40,644 nucleotides of DNA from Nocardia acidivorans NBRC 108247 (GCF_001625085.1 NZ_BDAW01000090.1:1-40644), one strand, 5' to 3'. Shown: positions 15,787-24,908, counted from the stretch's first letter. Translations and numbers: made by a program. Notes: generated from the letters alone by a model not told the origin.

Positions 15787-16365
15787 CTAGAGGAGATCGA
15801 GCAGGAATGGTAGTTCCTGCGCCGCGTACCAGGCCAACTGGTGGTCTTCGGCATCGCCGAGGACGAACTCGGCGTCCGTGTCACCCATATCGGCGGCGTC
15901 GATGACATCCACGGCCTTGGCCACCGTGGGCTCGGCCTCGGCCAGATCCACGTGCACCGAGGCGATCGCGGAGTACGGGATGGCCGCGGAGAGCCGCACC
16001 ACCGCATCGTCGAGATCGGGACGCAGGGTGGTCCCGTCGACATCGGCCGCGATGACCGCCCGGCGGAAGATCGGCCCGCGCGCGGGGCTCGCATCGTCGT
16101 CCGAATCGTCCTTGGCGTCGAGCGCGGAGTCCTCGGCCAGCAGCCGCAGCGACGCCCGCGCGGCCTCCGCCATGGCGACCTCGGCGAGTTCGTCGTCATC
16201 CCCGGAGACGTACGCCTCGCGCAGTGCGGGCGTGACGGCGAACGCGGTGTCGTTGATGGCTCGGATCTCCCGGTCGGTGACCAGTTCCCGCAGCATCGGC
16301 ACGGTGGCCGGGACGTACACGCGTAGCTTCTTCGCCACGCCGGACGACTCACTGGACGCAGGCAC
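15787..16365 (-). CDS. Conserved actinobacterial protein (DUF6912-like, Rv3231c type)
   Basis: A 192-residue acidic soluble protein of unknown function. It begins with a strand-helix unit LRVYVPATVPMLRELV and has regions of alternating strand and helix (IASVHVDLAEAEPTVAKAVDVIDAAD, split here by normal loops), plus an Asp/Ser-rich insert near residues 85-95. By position, and by the VYVPAT start, it matches Rv3231c as recalled. GTG 16365 follows GGAGGAG and overlaps the stop of the acyltransferase gene by 17 bases, so the two are probably coupled; GTG 16338 is an alternative. In M. tuberculosis ppk2 lies between these partners; it is not seen here. Confidence 0.75.
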   Translation of the reverse strand: MPASSESSGVAKKLRVYVPATVPMLRELVTDREIRAINDTAFAVTPALREAYVSGDDDELAEVAMAEAARASLRLLAEDSALDAKDDSDDDASPARGPIFRRAVIAADVDGTTLRPDLDDAVVRLSAAIPYSAIASVHVDLAEAEPTVAKAVDVIDAADMGDTDAEFVLGDAEDHQLAWYAAQELPFLLDLL

Positions 16366-17764
16366 CGAGCATCTCCTCCATCGACTCGTGCACCGAAGCG
16401 GTCAGCACCGCGATATCGGCCATTGCGTCGCGATCGGCGGTGAGCCCGTAGTAGACCCGCCCGTCATAGGAGGTGAGTCCGATACTCAAAGCCTGATTGC
16501 GCAGCAGCGGCGACACCGGGTACATCTCCAGCATCCGCGCTCCGCCGATGTACATCGGCTGCTGCGGACCCGGCGCATTGGTGATCACCAGATTGAACGT
16601 GTGCTCGGCAAAGGTACTCGCTGATCGCACACTCATGGCATGCAGGCTCGCCGGAGCGAATCCGGCCATATGGACCAGCGTGCGCGCCCGCACCCCCAAT
16701 TGATGCCGGGCGTGCGCCTCGGTGGCGTGCTTGATATGCGACATCCGGATCACCGGATTGGGTTCGCCCACCGGCAGATCCACCAGCAGGGACGTGACCT
16801 CGCCCGCGGGTTTCAATTCCGCGCCATCCGAATACACGGACATCGGGACCACCGCGCGCAAGGTGTCGGCCTCGGTGAGCACCTGCCCGCGCGAGAGCAG
16901 CCAATTGCGCAGCGCGCCCGTCACCACGGCCAGGATCACATCATTGATGGAGCAGTCGAAGCGCTTGCGGATCTTGCGGTAGTCCTCCAGATCGGTGCGC
17001 ACCACCTCCACCCGCCGATTGCGTGAGGTGCGGGTATTGAGCGGACTGTCCGGTGCGCCCAGCGCCGCGGCGCGCAGCATGGAGACCATCTTCTGCACGG
17101 CCTTGCCGGTGGCGTCGACCACCGCGAACGCCTCCGCGCCGTGATGCCGCATCACCTCGAGTGCCTCGCGCGGTTGCGTCGCCAGATGCAGGACCGCTCC
17201 CACCAGCAGTTCCAGATCGGCGGGTTCGCGATGCGCGATCCAGGCATCGTCGGCGACCTCGCGCGGGGCGGCGGAGGTGTCCAGGATCACATGGCCGATC
17301 TCCAGCGCCGAATCCCCGTCCACCAGTGCCGAATGCGTTTTGGTGAAGACCGCCGACCGCCCGTCCGAGAGCCCCTCGACGAAGTACATCTCCCACAGCG
17401 GCCGGGTGCTGTCCAGCGGCCTGGACGCCAGCCGTGCGACCAGGTCGAGCAGCTGTTCATCGGTGCCCGGTTCCGGCAGCGCGGAGCGGCGAATGTGATA
17501 GGTGATGTCGAAATGCGCATCGTCCACCCACACCGGGCGGCCCAGCGCGAACGGGATCTCCCGCACCTTGCGCCGGTACAGCGGCACCAGCGGCAAACGC
17601 GATTCGACGAGCGCGATCAGGCTGTCGTAATCCAGCGGCACATGCCCGGAATTCCCGGTGGGCACCGCATTGCGCAGGATGGCGAGGGAGCCGATATGCA
17701 TCGGATTACTACTGGATTCGAGCCGGTGGAACGACGCGTCCTGCGGTGTCAGTCTGGTGATCAC
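16349..17764 (-). CDS. Wax ester synthase/diacylglycerol acyltransferase (WS/DGAT) family protein
   Basis: A 471-residue member of the WS/DGAT family, which makes wax esters or triacylglycerol from acyl-CoA. The fold is clear: opening TRLTPQDASFHRLE, PVWVDDAHFDITYHIRR, RPLDSTRPLWEMYFVEGL, CSINDVILAVVTGALRNWL near residues 275-293, and C-terminal NLVITNAPGPQQPMYIGGA. The active-site motif HHxxxDG reads HSALVDG (residues 144-150), so the second, catalytic histidine is Ser145. This may abolish or change activity; similar non-canonical motifs are recalled in some mycobacterial paralogues. The position matches tgs3 (Rv3234c) of M. tuberculosis. GTG 17764 has no convincing ribosome binding site. 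Confidence 0.88.
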   Translation of the reverse strand: MITRLTPQDASFHRLESSSNPMHIGSLAILRNAVPTGNSGHVPLDYDSLIALVESRLPLVPLYRRKVREIPFALGRPVWVDDAHFDITYHIRRSALPEPGTDEQLLDLVARLASRPLDSTRPLWEMYFVEGLSDGRSAVFTKTHSALVDGDSALEIGHVILDTSAAPREVADDAWIAHREPADLELLVGAVLHLATQPREALEVMRHHGAEAFAVVDATGKAVQKMVSMLRAAALGAPDSPLNTRTSRNRRVEVVRTDLEDYRKIRKRFDCSINDVILAVVTGALRNWLLSRGQVLTEADTLRAVVPMSVYSDGAELKPAGEVTSLLVDLPVGEPNPVIRMSHIKHATEAHARHQLGVRARTLVHMAGFAPASLHAMSVRSASTFAEHTFNLVITNAPGPQQPMYIGGARMLEMYPVSPLLRNQALSIGLTSYDGRVYYGLTADRDAMADIAVLTASVHESMEEMLGACVQ

Positions 17765-18169
17765 GCTGCCCGCTACTCCCTAGTTCTGCCGTGCCCCCGC
17801 ATAAAGTCCCCCGCCGAGGCGTCGGCGGCGCGCGCCGGTGTTGGTGGCAAGCTATCGCAATCCGATCACCTGGGGGAACGGTCCGGGCGCCACTGCCCGA
17901 TATTTCACGTCGTAGCCGACGCCCCCGGTTCGGGCATCGCGCCCCGAACCTTCGTACATGGTACGCCCGGGGCGTTGAAACAGCCTCGGACACAAAGTCA
18001 TTCGGTAGCGGATCGCCGGGGTTCCGGACTCGCGGGGCCGCGAACCCGCCCGGAGCGAAGCGCAGGGCAAATAGGCACGGTTACCATGGCAGTGATTGCG
18101 CGCTCGCGCGCACCGCTCCCTGCCTTGGTGGGGGCTACCGACAACACCGACCAGAGGACTACAAGACCC
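17765..18169. other. 405-base intergenic region between divergent WS/DGAT and secA
   Basis: No gene is supported. It contains a nested inverted repeat at 17940-17974: CGCCCCG (17940-17946) and CGGGGCG (17968-17974) enclosing CGTAC-ATG-GTACG (17953-17965), followed by TTGAAA. A half copy of the hairpin repeat lies at 18020-18068. The secA frame is open through all of it, but the translation there has no SecA similarity. Confidence 0.6.
18020..18068 (-). repeat. Hairpin repeat element, partial copy (5' half)
   Basis: On the minus strand the shoulder hairpin (18068-18046), the outer arm GTTCGCGGCCC (18045-18035), five bases CGCGA and GTCCGGAAC (18029-18021) match the first half of the full copies. 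The distal arms are missing, so this copy is truncated or decayed. It lies about 100 bases before the secA start. Confidence 0.6.
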
Positions 18170-21001
18170 GTGCCTGCGCTGACGCTTTCGAGGTTGCTAC
18201 GGATTGGTGAAGGTCGCACGGTCAAGCGGCTTGCGAACCTGGCGGATGAAGTCATCGCCTTGGACGAGGAGTTCACGGCGCTGTCCGACGCCGAGTTGCA
18301 AGCCAAGACCGAGGAGTTCCGCGAGCGCTACGCCGAGGGTGAATCCCTCGACGAACTGCTGCTGGAGGCCTTCGCGACCGCTCGGGAAGCCTCCTGGCGG
18401 GTGCTGAACCAGAAGCACTACAAGGTGCAGATCATGGGTGGCGCGGCCCTGCACATCGGCAATGTGTCGGAGATGAAGACCGGTGAAGGCAAGACCCTGA
18501 CCTGTGTGCTGCCCGCCTACCTGAACGCCATCAGCGGCGACGGCGTGCACGTGGTCACCGTCAACGACTACCTCGCCAAGCGCGATGCCGAGTGGATGGG
18601 CCGCGTGCACCGCTTCCTCGGTCTCGAGGTCGGTGTGATCCTGGGCGGTATGACCCCGGCCGAGCGCCGCGTGGCCTACGGCGCGGATATCACCTACGGC
18701 ACGAACAACGAGTTCGGCTTCGATTACCTGCGCGACAATATGACGCACTCGCTGGACGATCTGGTGCAGCGCGGCCATAACTTCGCCATCGTCGACGAGG
18801 TCGACTCGATTCTGATCGACGAGGCACGCACGCCGTTGATCATCTCGGGTCCGGCCGACGCCTCCTCGAAGTGGTACGCCGAGTTCGCGCGGATCGCGCC
18901 GCTGTTGAAGAAGGACCTGCACTACGAGGTCGACATCAAGAAGCGCACCATCGGCGTGCACGAGGCGGGCGTCGAATTCGTCGAGGATCAGCTCGGTATC
19001 GACAATCTGTACGAGGCCGCGAACTCCCCGCTGGTCAGCTACCTGAACAACGCCATCAAGGCGAAGGAGCTGTACACCCGCGACAAGGATTACATCGTCC
19101 GCGACGGCGAGGTCATCATCGTCGACGAGTTCACCGGCCGAATCCTGGTGGGCCGCCGCTACAACGAGGGCATGCATCAGGCGATCGAGGCCAAGGAAGC
19201 GGTCGAGATCCAGCCGGAGAACCAGACGCTGGCGACCATCACGCTGCAGAACTACTTCCGCCTCTACGACAAGCTGTCCGGTATGACCGGTACCGCCGAG
19301 ACCGAGGCGGCGGAGCTGCACCAGACCTACGGTCTGGGCGTGGTGCCGATCCCGACCAACAAGCCGATGATCCGCGCCGACCAGTCGGACCTGATCTACA
19401 AGACCGAAGAGGCCAAGTACGCCGCGGTCGCCGACGATATCGTCGAGCGGCACGAGAAGGGCCAGCCGGTGCTGATCGGCACCACCTCGGTCGAGCGTTC
19501 GGAGTACCTGTCCAAGCAGCTCACCAAGCGCGGTATCCCGCATTCGGTGCTGAACGCCAAGTTCCACGAGCAGGAAGCCCAGATCATCGCCGAGGCCGGT
19601 CGGCCCGGCGCGGTCACCGTCGCCACCAATATGGCCGGTCGCGGTACCGATATCGTGCTCGGCGGCAATGCCGACATCATCGCCGACATCCTGCTGCGCC
19701 GGCAGGGCCTGGATCCGGTCGAGACCCCGGCCGAGTACGAGGCGGCCTGGCTGCCCGCGCTCGAGCGCGTCAAGGAGCAGACCGAGGCCGACGCCGAGGC
19801 GGTGCGCGAGGCCGGTGGCCTGTACGTGCTCGGCACCGAACGGCATGAATCGCGTCGTATCGACAATCAGCTGCGCGGTCGTTCCGGCCGTCAGGGTGAT
19901 CCGGGCGAGTCCCGCTTCTACCTGTCCCTGGGCGATGAGCTCATGCGGCGTTTCAACGGCGCGGCGCTCGAGTCGATCATGACCCGGCTGAACCTGCCGG
20001 ACGATGTGCCGATCGAGGCCAAGATGGTCTCGCGCGCCATCAAGTCCGCGCAGACCCAGGTCGAGCAGCAGAACTTCGAGATCCGCAAGAACGTCCTCAA
20101 GTACGACGAGGTGATGAACCAGCAGCGCACGGTCATCTACGCCGAGCGTGCCCGCATCCTCAACGGTGAGGATATGGAAGGCCAGGTCCAGGAGATGATC
20201 ACCGATGTGATCACCGCCTACGTCAACGGCGCCACCGCCGAGGGCTATGTGGAGGACTGGGATCTGGCCAAGCTGTGGACCGCGCTCAAGACGCTGTACC
20301 CGATCGGCATCGACTACAGGGACCTCACCGGCGAGAACGCCGACGGCGAGGTCGGTGAGCTCTCCCGCGAGGAGCTGCTGGAAGCCGTTCTCGATGACGC
20401 GCACGCCTCCTACGAGAACCGCGAAGCCGAGATCGACGGCCTGGCGGGCGAGGGCAGCATGCGCAACCTGGAACGGCAGATCCTGCTGTCTGTGCTGGAC
20501 CGTAAGTGGCGTGAGCACCTCTACGAGATGGATTACCTCAAGGAGGGCATCGGCCTGCGCGCCATGGCCCAGCGCGATCCGCTGGTCGAATATCAGCGCG
20601 AGGGCTTCGATATGTTCGCCGCCATGCTGGAGGGTTTGAAGGAGGAGTCGGTCGGCTTCCTGTTCAACCTCCAGGTCGAGGTGCAGCAGCCCCAGCCCGC
20701 CGGTGTCTCGGTCGGCGCGGGCCTGCAGTCCCCGGTCGGCAACCGCCCGCTGCCCACCCAGGAGGCCACCCCGGTCGCCAACGGTGCTCCGGCGGCATTG
20801 CGCGCCAAGGGCATCGACGAGCCCGCCCCGCGCGCCCTGAGCTACTCGGGTCCGGACGAGGGTGGCCACCGTGCCGTGCACTCCGATGCCGAGGAGTACG
20901 GCGACGGCAACTCCGACTCCGGCACCCGCCGCGAGCGCCGCGAGGCCGCCCGCGCCCAGGGCAAGCTGGACAAGGCCCCGAAGTCCAAGCGCCGCCGCTG
21001 A
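18170..21001 (+). CDS. secA: Preprotein translocase ATPase SecA (SecA1)
   Basis: A 943-residue SecA, the motor that drives unfolded preproteins through SecYEG. Walker A is MKTGEGKTL near residues 101-109, Walker B DEVDSILIDEARTPL, and the helicase-like segments include MTGTAETEA, TNMAGRGTDI and RGRSGRQGDPG. The C-terminus is a disordered tail ending in basic KSKRRR without the CxCx8C zinc motif found in E. coli, usual for actinobacteria. GTG 18170 was chosen because VPALTLSRLLRIGEGR aligns with the start of mycobacterial SecA1; the frame runs much further upstream without similarity. Length and essential motifs indicate the housekeeping SecA1, not SecA2. Confidence 0.97.
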   Translation: MPALTLSRLLRIGEGRTVKRLANLADEVIALDEEFTALSDAELQAKTEEFRERYAEGESLDELLLEAFATAREASWRVLNQKHYKVQIMGGAALHIGNVSEMKTGEGKTLTCVLPAYLNAISGDGVHVVTVNDYLAKRDAEWMGRVHRFLGLEVGVILGGMTPAERRVAYGADITYGTNNEFGFDYLRDNMTHSLDDLVQRGHNFAIVDEVDSILIDEARTPLIISGPADASSKWYAEFARIAPLLKKDLHYEVDIKKRTIGVHEAGVEFVEDQLGIDNLYEAANSPLVSYLNNAIKAKELYTRDKDYIVRDGEVIIVDEFTGRILVGRRYNEGMHQAIEAKEAVEIQPENQTLATITLQNYFRLYDKLSGMTGTAETEAAELHQTYGLGVVPIPTNKPMIRADQSDLIYKTEEAKYAAVADDIVERHEKGQPVLIGTTSVERSEYLSKQLTKRGIPHSVLNAKFHEQEAQIIAEAGRPGAVTVATNMAGRGTDIVLGGNADIIADILLRRQGLDPVETPAEYEAAWLPALERVKEQTEADAEAVREAGGLYVLGTERHESRRIDNQLRGRSGRQGDPGESRFYLSLGDELMRRFNGAALESIMTRLNLPDDVPIEAKMVSRAIKSAQTQVEQQNFEIRKNVLKYDEVMNQQRTVIYAERARILNGEDMEGQVQEMITDVITAYVNGATAEGYVEDWDLAKLWTALKTLYPIGIDYRDLTGENADGEVGELSREELLEAVLDDAHASYENREAEIDGLAGEGSMRNLERQILLSVLDRKWREHLYEMDYLKEGIGLRAMAQRDPLVEYQREGFDMFAAMLEGLKEESVGFLFNLQVEVQQPQPAGVSVGAGLQSPVGNRPLPTQEATPVANGAPAALRAKGIDEPAPRALSYSGPDEGGHRAVHSDAEEYGDGNSDSGTRRERREAARAQGKLDKAPKSKRRR

Positions 21002-21035
21002 TTTCGGCTGTGTGAGGTTCGGCTGGATGCTGGAG

Positions 21036-21073
21036 CAGCGCCCCGGGTGGAGACGCCTGGGGCGCTGTTATTT
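21036..21073 (+). terminator. Intrinsic terminator after secA
   Basis: CAGCGCCCC (21036-21044) pairs with GGGGCGCTG (21059-21067), with additional pairing in the loop, followed by TTATTT. It lies 35 bases after the secA stop and before the convergent 105-residue gene. Confidence 0.8.
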
Positions 21074-21096
21074 CCGGTGCGACGCGGGCGGGGTGT

Positions 21097-21414
21097 TCAG
21101 TCGAGGTTGACCGATTCGCCCCAGTGCCGGGGATCCCAGTTGATCAGGATCATGCCCGCTACGCTGCCGGTGCAGGGGCCGCAGGCGTTCACCTGAATCA
21201 TCTTGTCCACGTCGGTGTCTCCGCTGAGGACCGCGCGCATGGACAGCCATACCGCGCGCACGTACAGTGCCGCCGGTCGACCGCAGCGCACGCATTCGGG
21301 CAGGCCCGCGCTCTCGTCATTGCGCCCGACCCGCACCTCCGGGGTTACCGGTGCGCCGGGGCCCAGGTCTTCATCTAGGAGCGGCGAGTATTCGCCCCGC
21401 TCATGGTCATCCAC
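21097..21414 (-). CDS. Small four-cysteine (zinc-ribbon-like) protein, unknown
   Basis: A 105-residue soluble acidic protein. Two CxxC knuckles, Cys41-Cys44 (CVRCG) and Cys78-Cys81 (CGPC), 34 residues apart, suggest one structural zinc. A hydrophobic stretch YVRAVWLSMRAVL lies between them. The family was not recognised. GTG 21414 is preceded by -10-like TAGATT (minus strand) exactly six bases upstream and lacks a Shine-Dalgarno, so the mRNA is probably leaderless, which also fixes the start. It stands alone, convergent with secA. Confidence 0.72.
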   Translation of the reverse strand: MDDHERGEYSPLLDEDLGPGAPVTPEVRVGRNDESAGLPECVRCGRPAALYVRAVWLSMRAVLSGDTDVDKMIQVNACGPCTGSVAGMILINWDPRHWGESVNLD

Positions 21415-21495
21415 TCCGGCAATCTAGCGAGTTCGGGCAGCGCGCGCATCCCATACCGAGACAACGCTGTTCGCCGCCGAGCTAACGCCGGGCGT

Positions 21496-22029
21496 TCAGG
21501 CCCTGGTGAGTTCGAAGAGCCGGAATGTCCGGGTTCCGGCGAGCCGCTGCTCCATCACATAGCCGGGCCAGAAGGCGACGGCGCGCGCCCAGGCGCGTTC
21601 GCGGTCGACCCCGTGCAGCTGTCGCACATGTACGGTGAATCGCTCACCGTCGACGTGTAATTCGGCGTGATCGGCGGCGGCCAGATTGGCCGACCACGAC
21701 GGATGTTCGCGCTGACCCCAATTGGATCCGATCAGCAGAAACGCCTTGCGATCCACCGGATCCGGTATGTAGAGCAGCGATACCGTACGCGGCTGTCCCG
21801 TTTTACGACCCGCGACGGTCAATTCCAATGCGGGTAATCCGGCCAGATCCAGTACTCCGCGCCGCCCCCGGGTGAGCCGTCGCGTCACCTTCTCCAGCAC
21901 TCGCACCGCGGGTGCGGTCCGCATGACAATCGGTCGCCGCGCGAGCGCCCGCCCGACGGCCGGAAGCGGATTACGCGGCCGTAGTCCGCGCCGCCCGATA
22001 TCAGGTCCCTCCTGCTGATCATTCGCCAT
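21496..22029 (-). CDS. Deazaflavin (F420)-dependent nitroreductase family protein
   Basis: A 177-residue protein of the Ddn/F420H2-dependent reductase family, with a split beta-barrel fold. Recognisable are ELTVAGRKTGQPRTVSLLYI, LLIGSNWGQREHPSWSANL and the Tyr-rich end WPGYVMEQRLAGTRTFRLFEL. Members use F420 to reduce quinones, nitroimidazoles or other acceptors, so the substrate cannot be read from sequence. ATG 22029 was preferred to TTG 22038. A TACCCT -10-like box (minus strand) lies eight bases before the ATG and there is no Shine-Dalgarno. No F420 biosynthesis gene is in the window. Confidence 0.85.
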   Translation of the reverse strand: MANDQQEGPDIGRRGLRPRNPLPAVGRALARRPIVMRTAPAVRVLEKVTRRLTRGRRGVLDLAGLPALELTVAGRKTGQPRTVSLLYIPDPVDRKAFLLIGSNWGQREHPSWSANLAAADHAELHVDGERFTVHVRQLHGVDRERAWARAVAFWPGYVMEQRLAGTRTFRLFELTRA

Positions 22030-22491
22030 GTCTATCAAGGGTAGACCGAATCATGGGATCAATGGGATGCCACGTCGATCGGTGGACTCGGTGTCGCGGC
22101 GGTGACAGACCGCCCGCCTGTCGATCACGCTGCGGAAGAACGCTTTTCGGACCGCAGCCCGTACGGGGGAGCGAGAGCGGCGTTCCCCAGGGTGATGCCG
22201 AACGTCATCTCCTTCGCGACGATCGAGGGGATCGCGGCGCTATTCCACCGGAGGGGGGACAGATGCGGCAGACGGTGTACGTATCGGCAGCCCGCGCCGC
22301 GCAACTCGGCGAGCTGACGGCCAGTGACCCGCCCGGTCGGGTATCGGCTTCCGCCGGAACGGATCTCGACACACCGCCGCTGTCCTGGCGGATCTTCCCC
22401 TGATGTCGGGCCGCACCGTCTGCGCCCGTTTCGGTGACTGGTTCGCCTACCTCGCGGTCGTAGTGTTCGCTTCGACCGCCGATGGCCGCGA
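22030..22491. other. 462-base region between F420-type gene and rsgA
   Basis: No recognisable gene. It contains the promoter side of the F420-type gene at its left end and a possible 46-codon ORF at 22263-22403. A second open frame (22102-22317) has similarly GC-rich third positions, so a decayed or frameshifted small gene is possible. No repeat or strong hairpin was noticed. Confidence 0.4.
22263..22403 (+). CDS. Possible small ORF, 46 residues
   Basis: ATG 22263 is preceded by GGAGGGG at suitable distance. The frame encodes a 46-residue polar peptide beginning MRQTVYVSAARAAQLGEL and ending LSWRIFP. Third positions are GC-rich but not strikingly so. No family is recognised. It is the best-supported ORF in this gap, but still weak. 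Confidence 0.25.
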   Translation: MRQTVYVSAARAAQLGELTASDPPGRVSASAGTDLDTPPLSWRIFP

Positions 22492-23502
22492 TCAGACGGT
22501 CGGCTGTACGCCCTTGAACCACGGATCATTGGTATTGAGCGCGGTGAGCAGCAGTCGGATGGCGGCCACCCGGGCTTGTTTACCGGGCAGATTGTCCAGC
22601 GCGCATTCGGGATCGGCGGGCGGGCCCAGGTGGGTGCAGCCGCGCGGGCAGTCCTCGATGGCATCGGCCAGATCGGAGAAGGCGCCGATGACATCGTCGG
22701 GGGTGATGTGCGCCAGTCCGAAGGAACGGATGCCGGGGGTGTCCACGACCCAGCCGCCCACCTCCAGGGGCAGAGCCACCGACTGGGTGGAGGTGTGCCT
22801 GCCCTTGCCCACCCCGGAGACCACGCCCACGGCCCGATCCGCATCGGGCACAAGACGATTCACCAGGGTGGACTTCCCGACCCCGGAGTGCCCGATCAGC
22901 GCGGTGAGCCTGCCGTTCAATATCTCCAGGACCGGTTCGAGCGGATCCTCGATCCCGCCGTACACGATGGTCAGATCCAAATCCTCGAAGAGCGCGGCGA
23001 ATTCGGAGTCCGCGGCCAGATCGTGTTTGGTCAGGCACAGAATCGGTTGCAGCCCACCGACATACGCGGCCACCATGGCGCGCTCCACGAATCCGGAGCG
23101 CGGCGGAGGGTCGGCCAGGGCGACCACGATGAACAGTTGTTCGGCATTGGCGACCACGATCCGTTCGAACGGATCGGTGTCATCGGCGGTGCGGCGCAGT
23201 ACGGTTCGGCGTTCGGCCACCCGGACGATGCGCGCGAGCGTATCGGGTTTACCTGAGAGATCGCCGACCAGATCCACCTGATCGCCGACCACGATCGGGG
23301 TGCGCCCGAGCTCGCGGGCGCGCATGGCGACGATCCGATGCTCCGGATCGTCGTCGAGCACACAACCCCAGCGGCCGCGGTCGACGGCGACCACCATGGC
23401 CGCCTCCGCATCCAGATGCTGCGGGCGGGTTTTGGTGCGCGGACGAGAGCTCTTGCCCGGACGGATCCGGACATCGGACTCGTCGTACTCGCGGCGCTTC
23501 AG
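22492..23502 (-). CDS. rsgA: Ribosome small-subunit GTPase RsgA
   Basis: About 336 residues of the circularly permuted GTPase RsgA, a late 30S assembly factor. Order: N-terminal OB-fold region (RGRWGCVL ... RELGRTPIVVGDQV), G4 LTKHD, then G1 GHSGVGKSTL, G2/G3 with VVDTPGIRSFGL, and the C-terminal zinc domain CPRGCTHLGPPADPEC. The start is unusual. The conserved N-terminus REYDESDV begins right after the aroA stop, and the only initiator there is CTG 23502, which overlaps the aroA TGA by four bases (CTGA). A GTG about 17 codons upstream is the alternative. The gene is coupled to aroA, as in M. tuberculosis. Confidence 0.92.
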   Translation of the reverse strand: MKRREYDESDVRIRPGKSSRPRTKTRPQHLDAEAAMVVAVDRGRWGCVLDDDPEHRIVAMRARELGRTPIVVGDQVDLVGDLSGKPDTLARIVRVAERRTVLRRTADDTDPFERIVVANAEQLFIVVALADPPPRSGFVERAMVAAYVGGLQPILCLTKHDLAADSEFAALFEDLDLTIVYGGIEDPLEPVLEILNGRLTALIGHSGVGKSTLVNRLVPDADRAVGVVSGVGKGRHTSTQSVALPLEVGGWVVDTPGIRSFGLAHITPDDVIGAFSDLADAIEDCPRGCTHLGPPADPECALDNLPGKQARVAAIRLLLTALNTNDPWFKGVQPTV

Positions 23503-24776
23503 TGGCCCTGCCCATCGATCATGGCTTCCCACAGACCGGCGAAGTTCGGCAGGGTCTTGGCGGTGGTGCCGATGTCCTCGATCTCGATGCCGGGCACCGC
23601 CAGGCCGAGAATCGCACCGGCGGTGGCCATTCGGTGATCGGCGTAGGAATGCCACTGCCCGCCCGAGAGCGGCGCCGGGGTGATGGCCAGCCCGTCCTCG
23701 GTCTCGGTGACCTTGCCGCCGAGCCGGTTGATCTCGGTGGACAGCGCCGCCAGTCGATCGGTCTCGTGCCCGCGCAGGTGCGCGATCCCACGCAGTCGCG
23801 ACGGCGAATCCGCAAGCGCCGCAAGGGCCGCCACGGTCGGGGTCAGCTCACCCACATCGTGCAGGTCGATATCGATGCCCGCCAGGCGGTCCGGGCCGTG
23901 CACGGTCAGAATCCCGTCGAAGATGCGACATTCCGCGCCCATGCGCACCAGGATCTCGCGAATCACATCGCCGGGCTGGGTGGTGTAGCGCGGCCAGTGC
24001 GGAATGCTCACCTCACCGCCGGTGATGGCGGCCGCGGCCAGGAACGGAGTGGCATTGGAGAGATCGGGTTCGATCTCCCAGTCCACCGCCCGGATCGGGC
24101 CGGGGGAGACGGTCCAGGTCTGCGCCTTGCGCGGGTCGGCGGGCGCGTCCACCCGCACATCGGCCTCGCGCAGCATCTGCACGGTCATCTCGATATGCGG
24201 CATCGAAGGCAGCGGTGCGCCATCGTGATTCACGGTGATGCCCTGTTCGAACCGGGCCGCGGACAGCAGCAGTCCGGAGACGAACTGCGAGGATCCGGAC
24301 GCGTCGATGGTGACCGGTCCGCCTCGCAGCCCGCCCATACCGTGCACCACGAAAGGCAGTGCGTTGCCGTCGATATCGACGCCGAGGCCGCGCAGCGCGT
24401 CCAGAATGGTGTCGAGCGGCCGGATCCGCGCCTGCTCATCGCCGTCGAAGGCGACATCGCCGGTGGCCAGTGCCGCGACCGACGGCAGGAAGCGCATGAC
24501 CGTTCCGGCGAGTCCGCAATCCACCACCGCGGAGGTGAATTCCTTCGGGGGAGTGACGGCGAGGGTGTCCCCGTCGCCGTCGATATCCGTGCCCATGGCC
24601 CGCAGCGCGTCGATCATGAGGTTGGTGTCGCGGCTGCGCAGCGCACCGGTGAGGGTGGACGGGCCATCGGCCAGGGCGGCGAGGATGAGAGCCCGATTGG
24701 TAATGGATTTGGACCCGGGCAGGGTCACACTGGCGTGGACGGGAGTGCGGACATGGGGCGCGGGCCAGAAAGTCAC
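23499..24776 (-). CDS. aroA: 3-phosphoshikimate 1-carboxyvinyltransferase (EPSP synthase)
   Basis: A 425-residue EPSP synthase, the sixth shikimate-pathway enzyme, joining shikimate-3-phosphate and phosphoenolpyruvate. Key segments: LPGSKSITNRALILAAL (substrate-binding Lys and Ser), LRSRDTNLM, DCGLAGTVMRF, the SSQFVSGLLL loop, DIEPDLSNA-type WEIEPDLSNAT, LRGHETDRLAAL, and YADHRMA near the C-terminus. GTG 24776 lies behind GGGAAGATGGAG; a longer open frame upstream (to 25103) is not conserved. The length is slightly below the ~450 recalled for M. tuberculosis. It forms an operon with rsgA. Confidence 0.95.
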   Translation of the reverse strand: MTFWPAPHVRTPVHASVTLPGSKSITNRALILAALADGPSTLTGALRSRDTNLMIDALRAMGTDIDGDGDTLAVTPPKEFTSAVVDCGLAGTVMRFLPSVAALATGDVAFDGDEQARIRPLDTILDALRGLGVDIDGNALPFVVHGMGGLRGGPVTIDASGSSQFVSGLLLSAARFEQGITVNHDGAPLPSMPHIEMTVQMLREADVRVDAPADPRKAQTWTVSPGPIRAVDWEIEPDLSNATPFLAAAAITGGEVSIPHWPRYTTQPGDVIREILVRMGAECRIFDGILTVHGPDRLAGIDIDLHDVGELTPTVAALAALADSPSRLRGIAHLRGHETDRLAALSTEINRLGGKVTETEDGLAITPAPLSGGQWHSYADHRMATAGAILGLAVPGIEIEDIGTTAKTLPNFAGLWEAMIDGQGH

Positions 24777-24908
24777 CGCTCCATCTTCCCAAATGATCGC
24801 CACCGCGCGGGGCTCCCCGCCCCTTTCGTCCGGTGAGGGGGGTGGAAATGTGTGAATGTCCCGGCTTCGCGCCCGTCGAGCGGCCAATATCGGCTGCCGC
24901 GCTGGCGA

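Noticed and set aside
17141..18169. 343-codon N-terminal extension of the secA frame
   Set aside because: It runs antisense through the WS/DGAT gene and has no SecA similarity; the conserved SecA start is at GTG 18170.
18197..20881. 894-codon open frame antisense to secA
   Set aside because: High-GC codon bias on secA opens the opposite strand; the translation is a low-complexity mix with no domain, and secA is certain.
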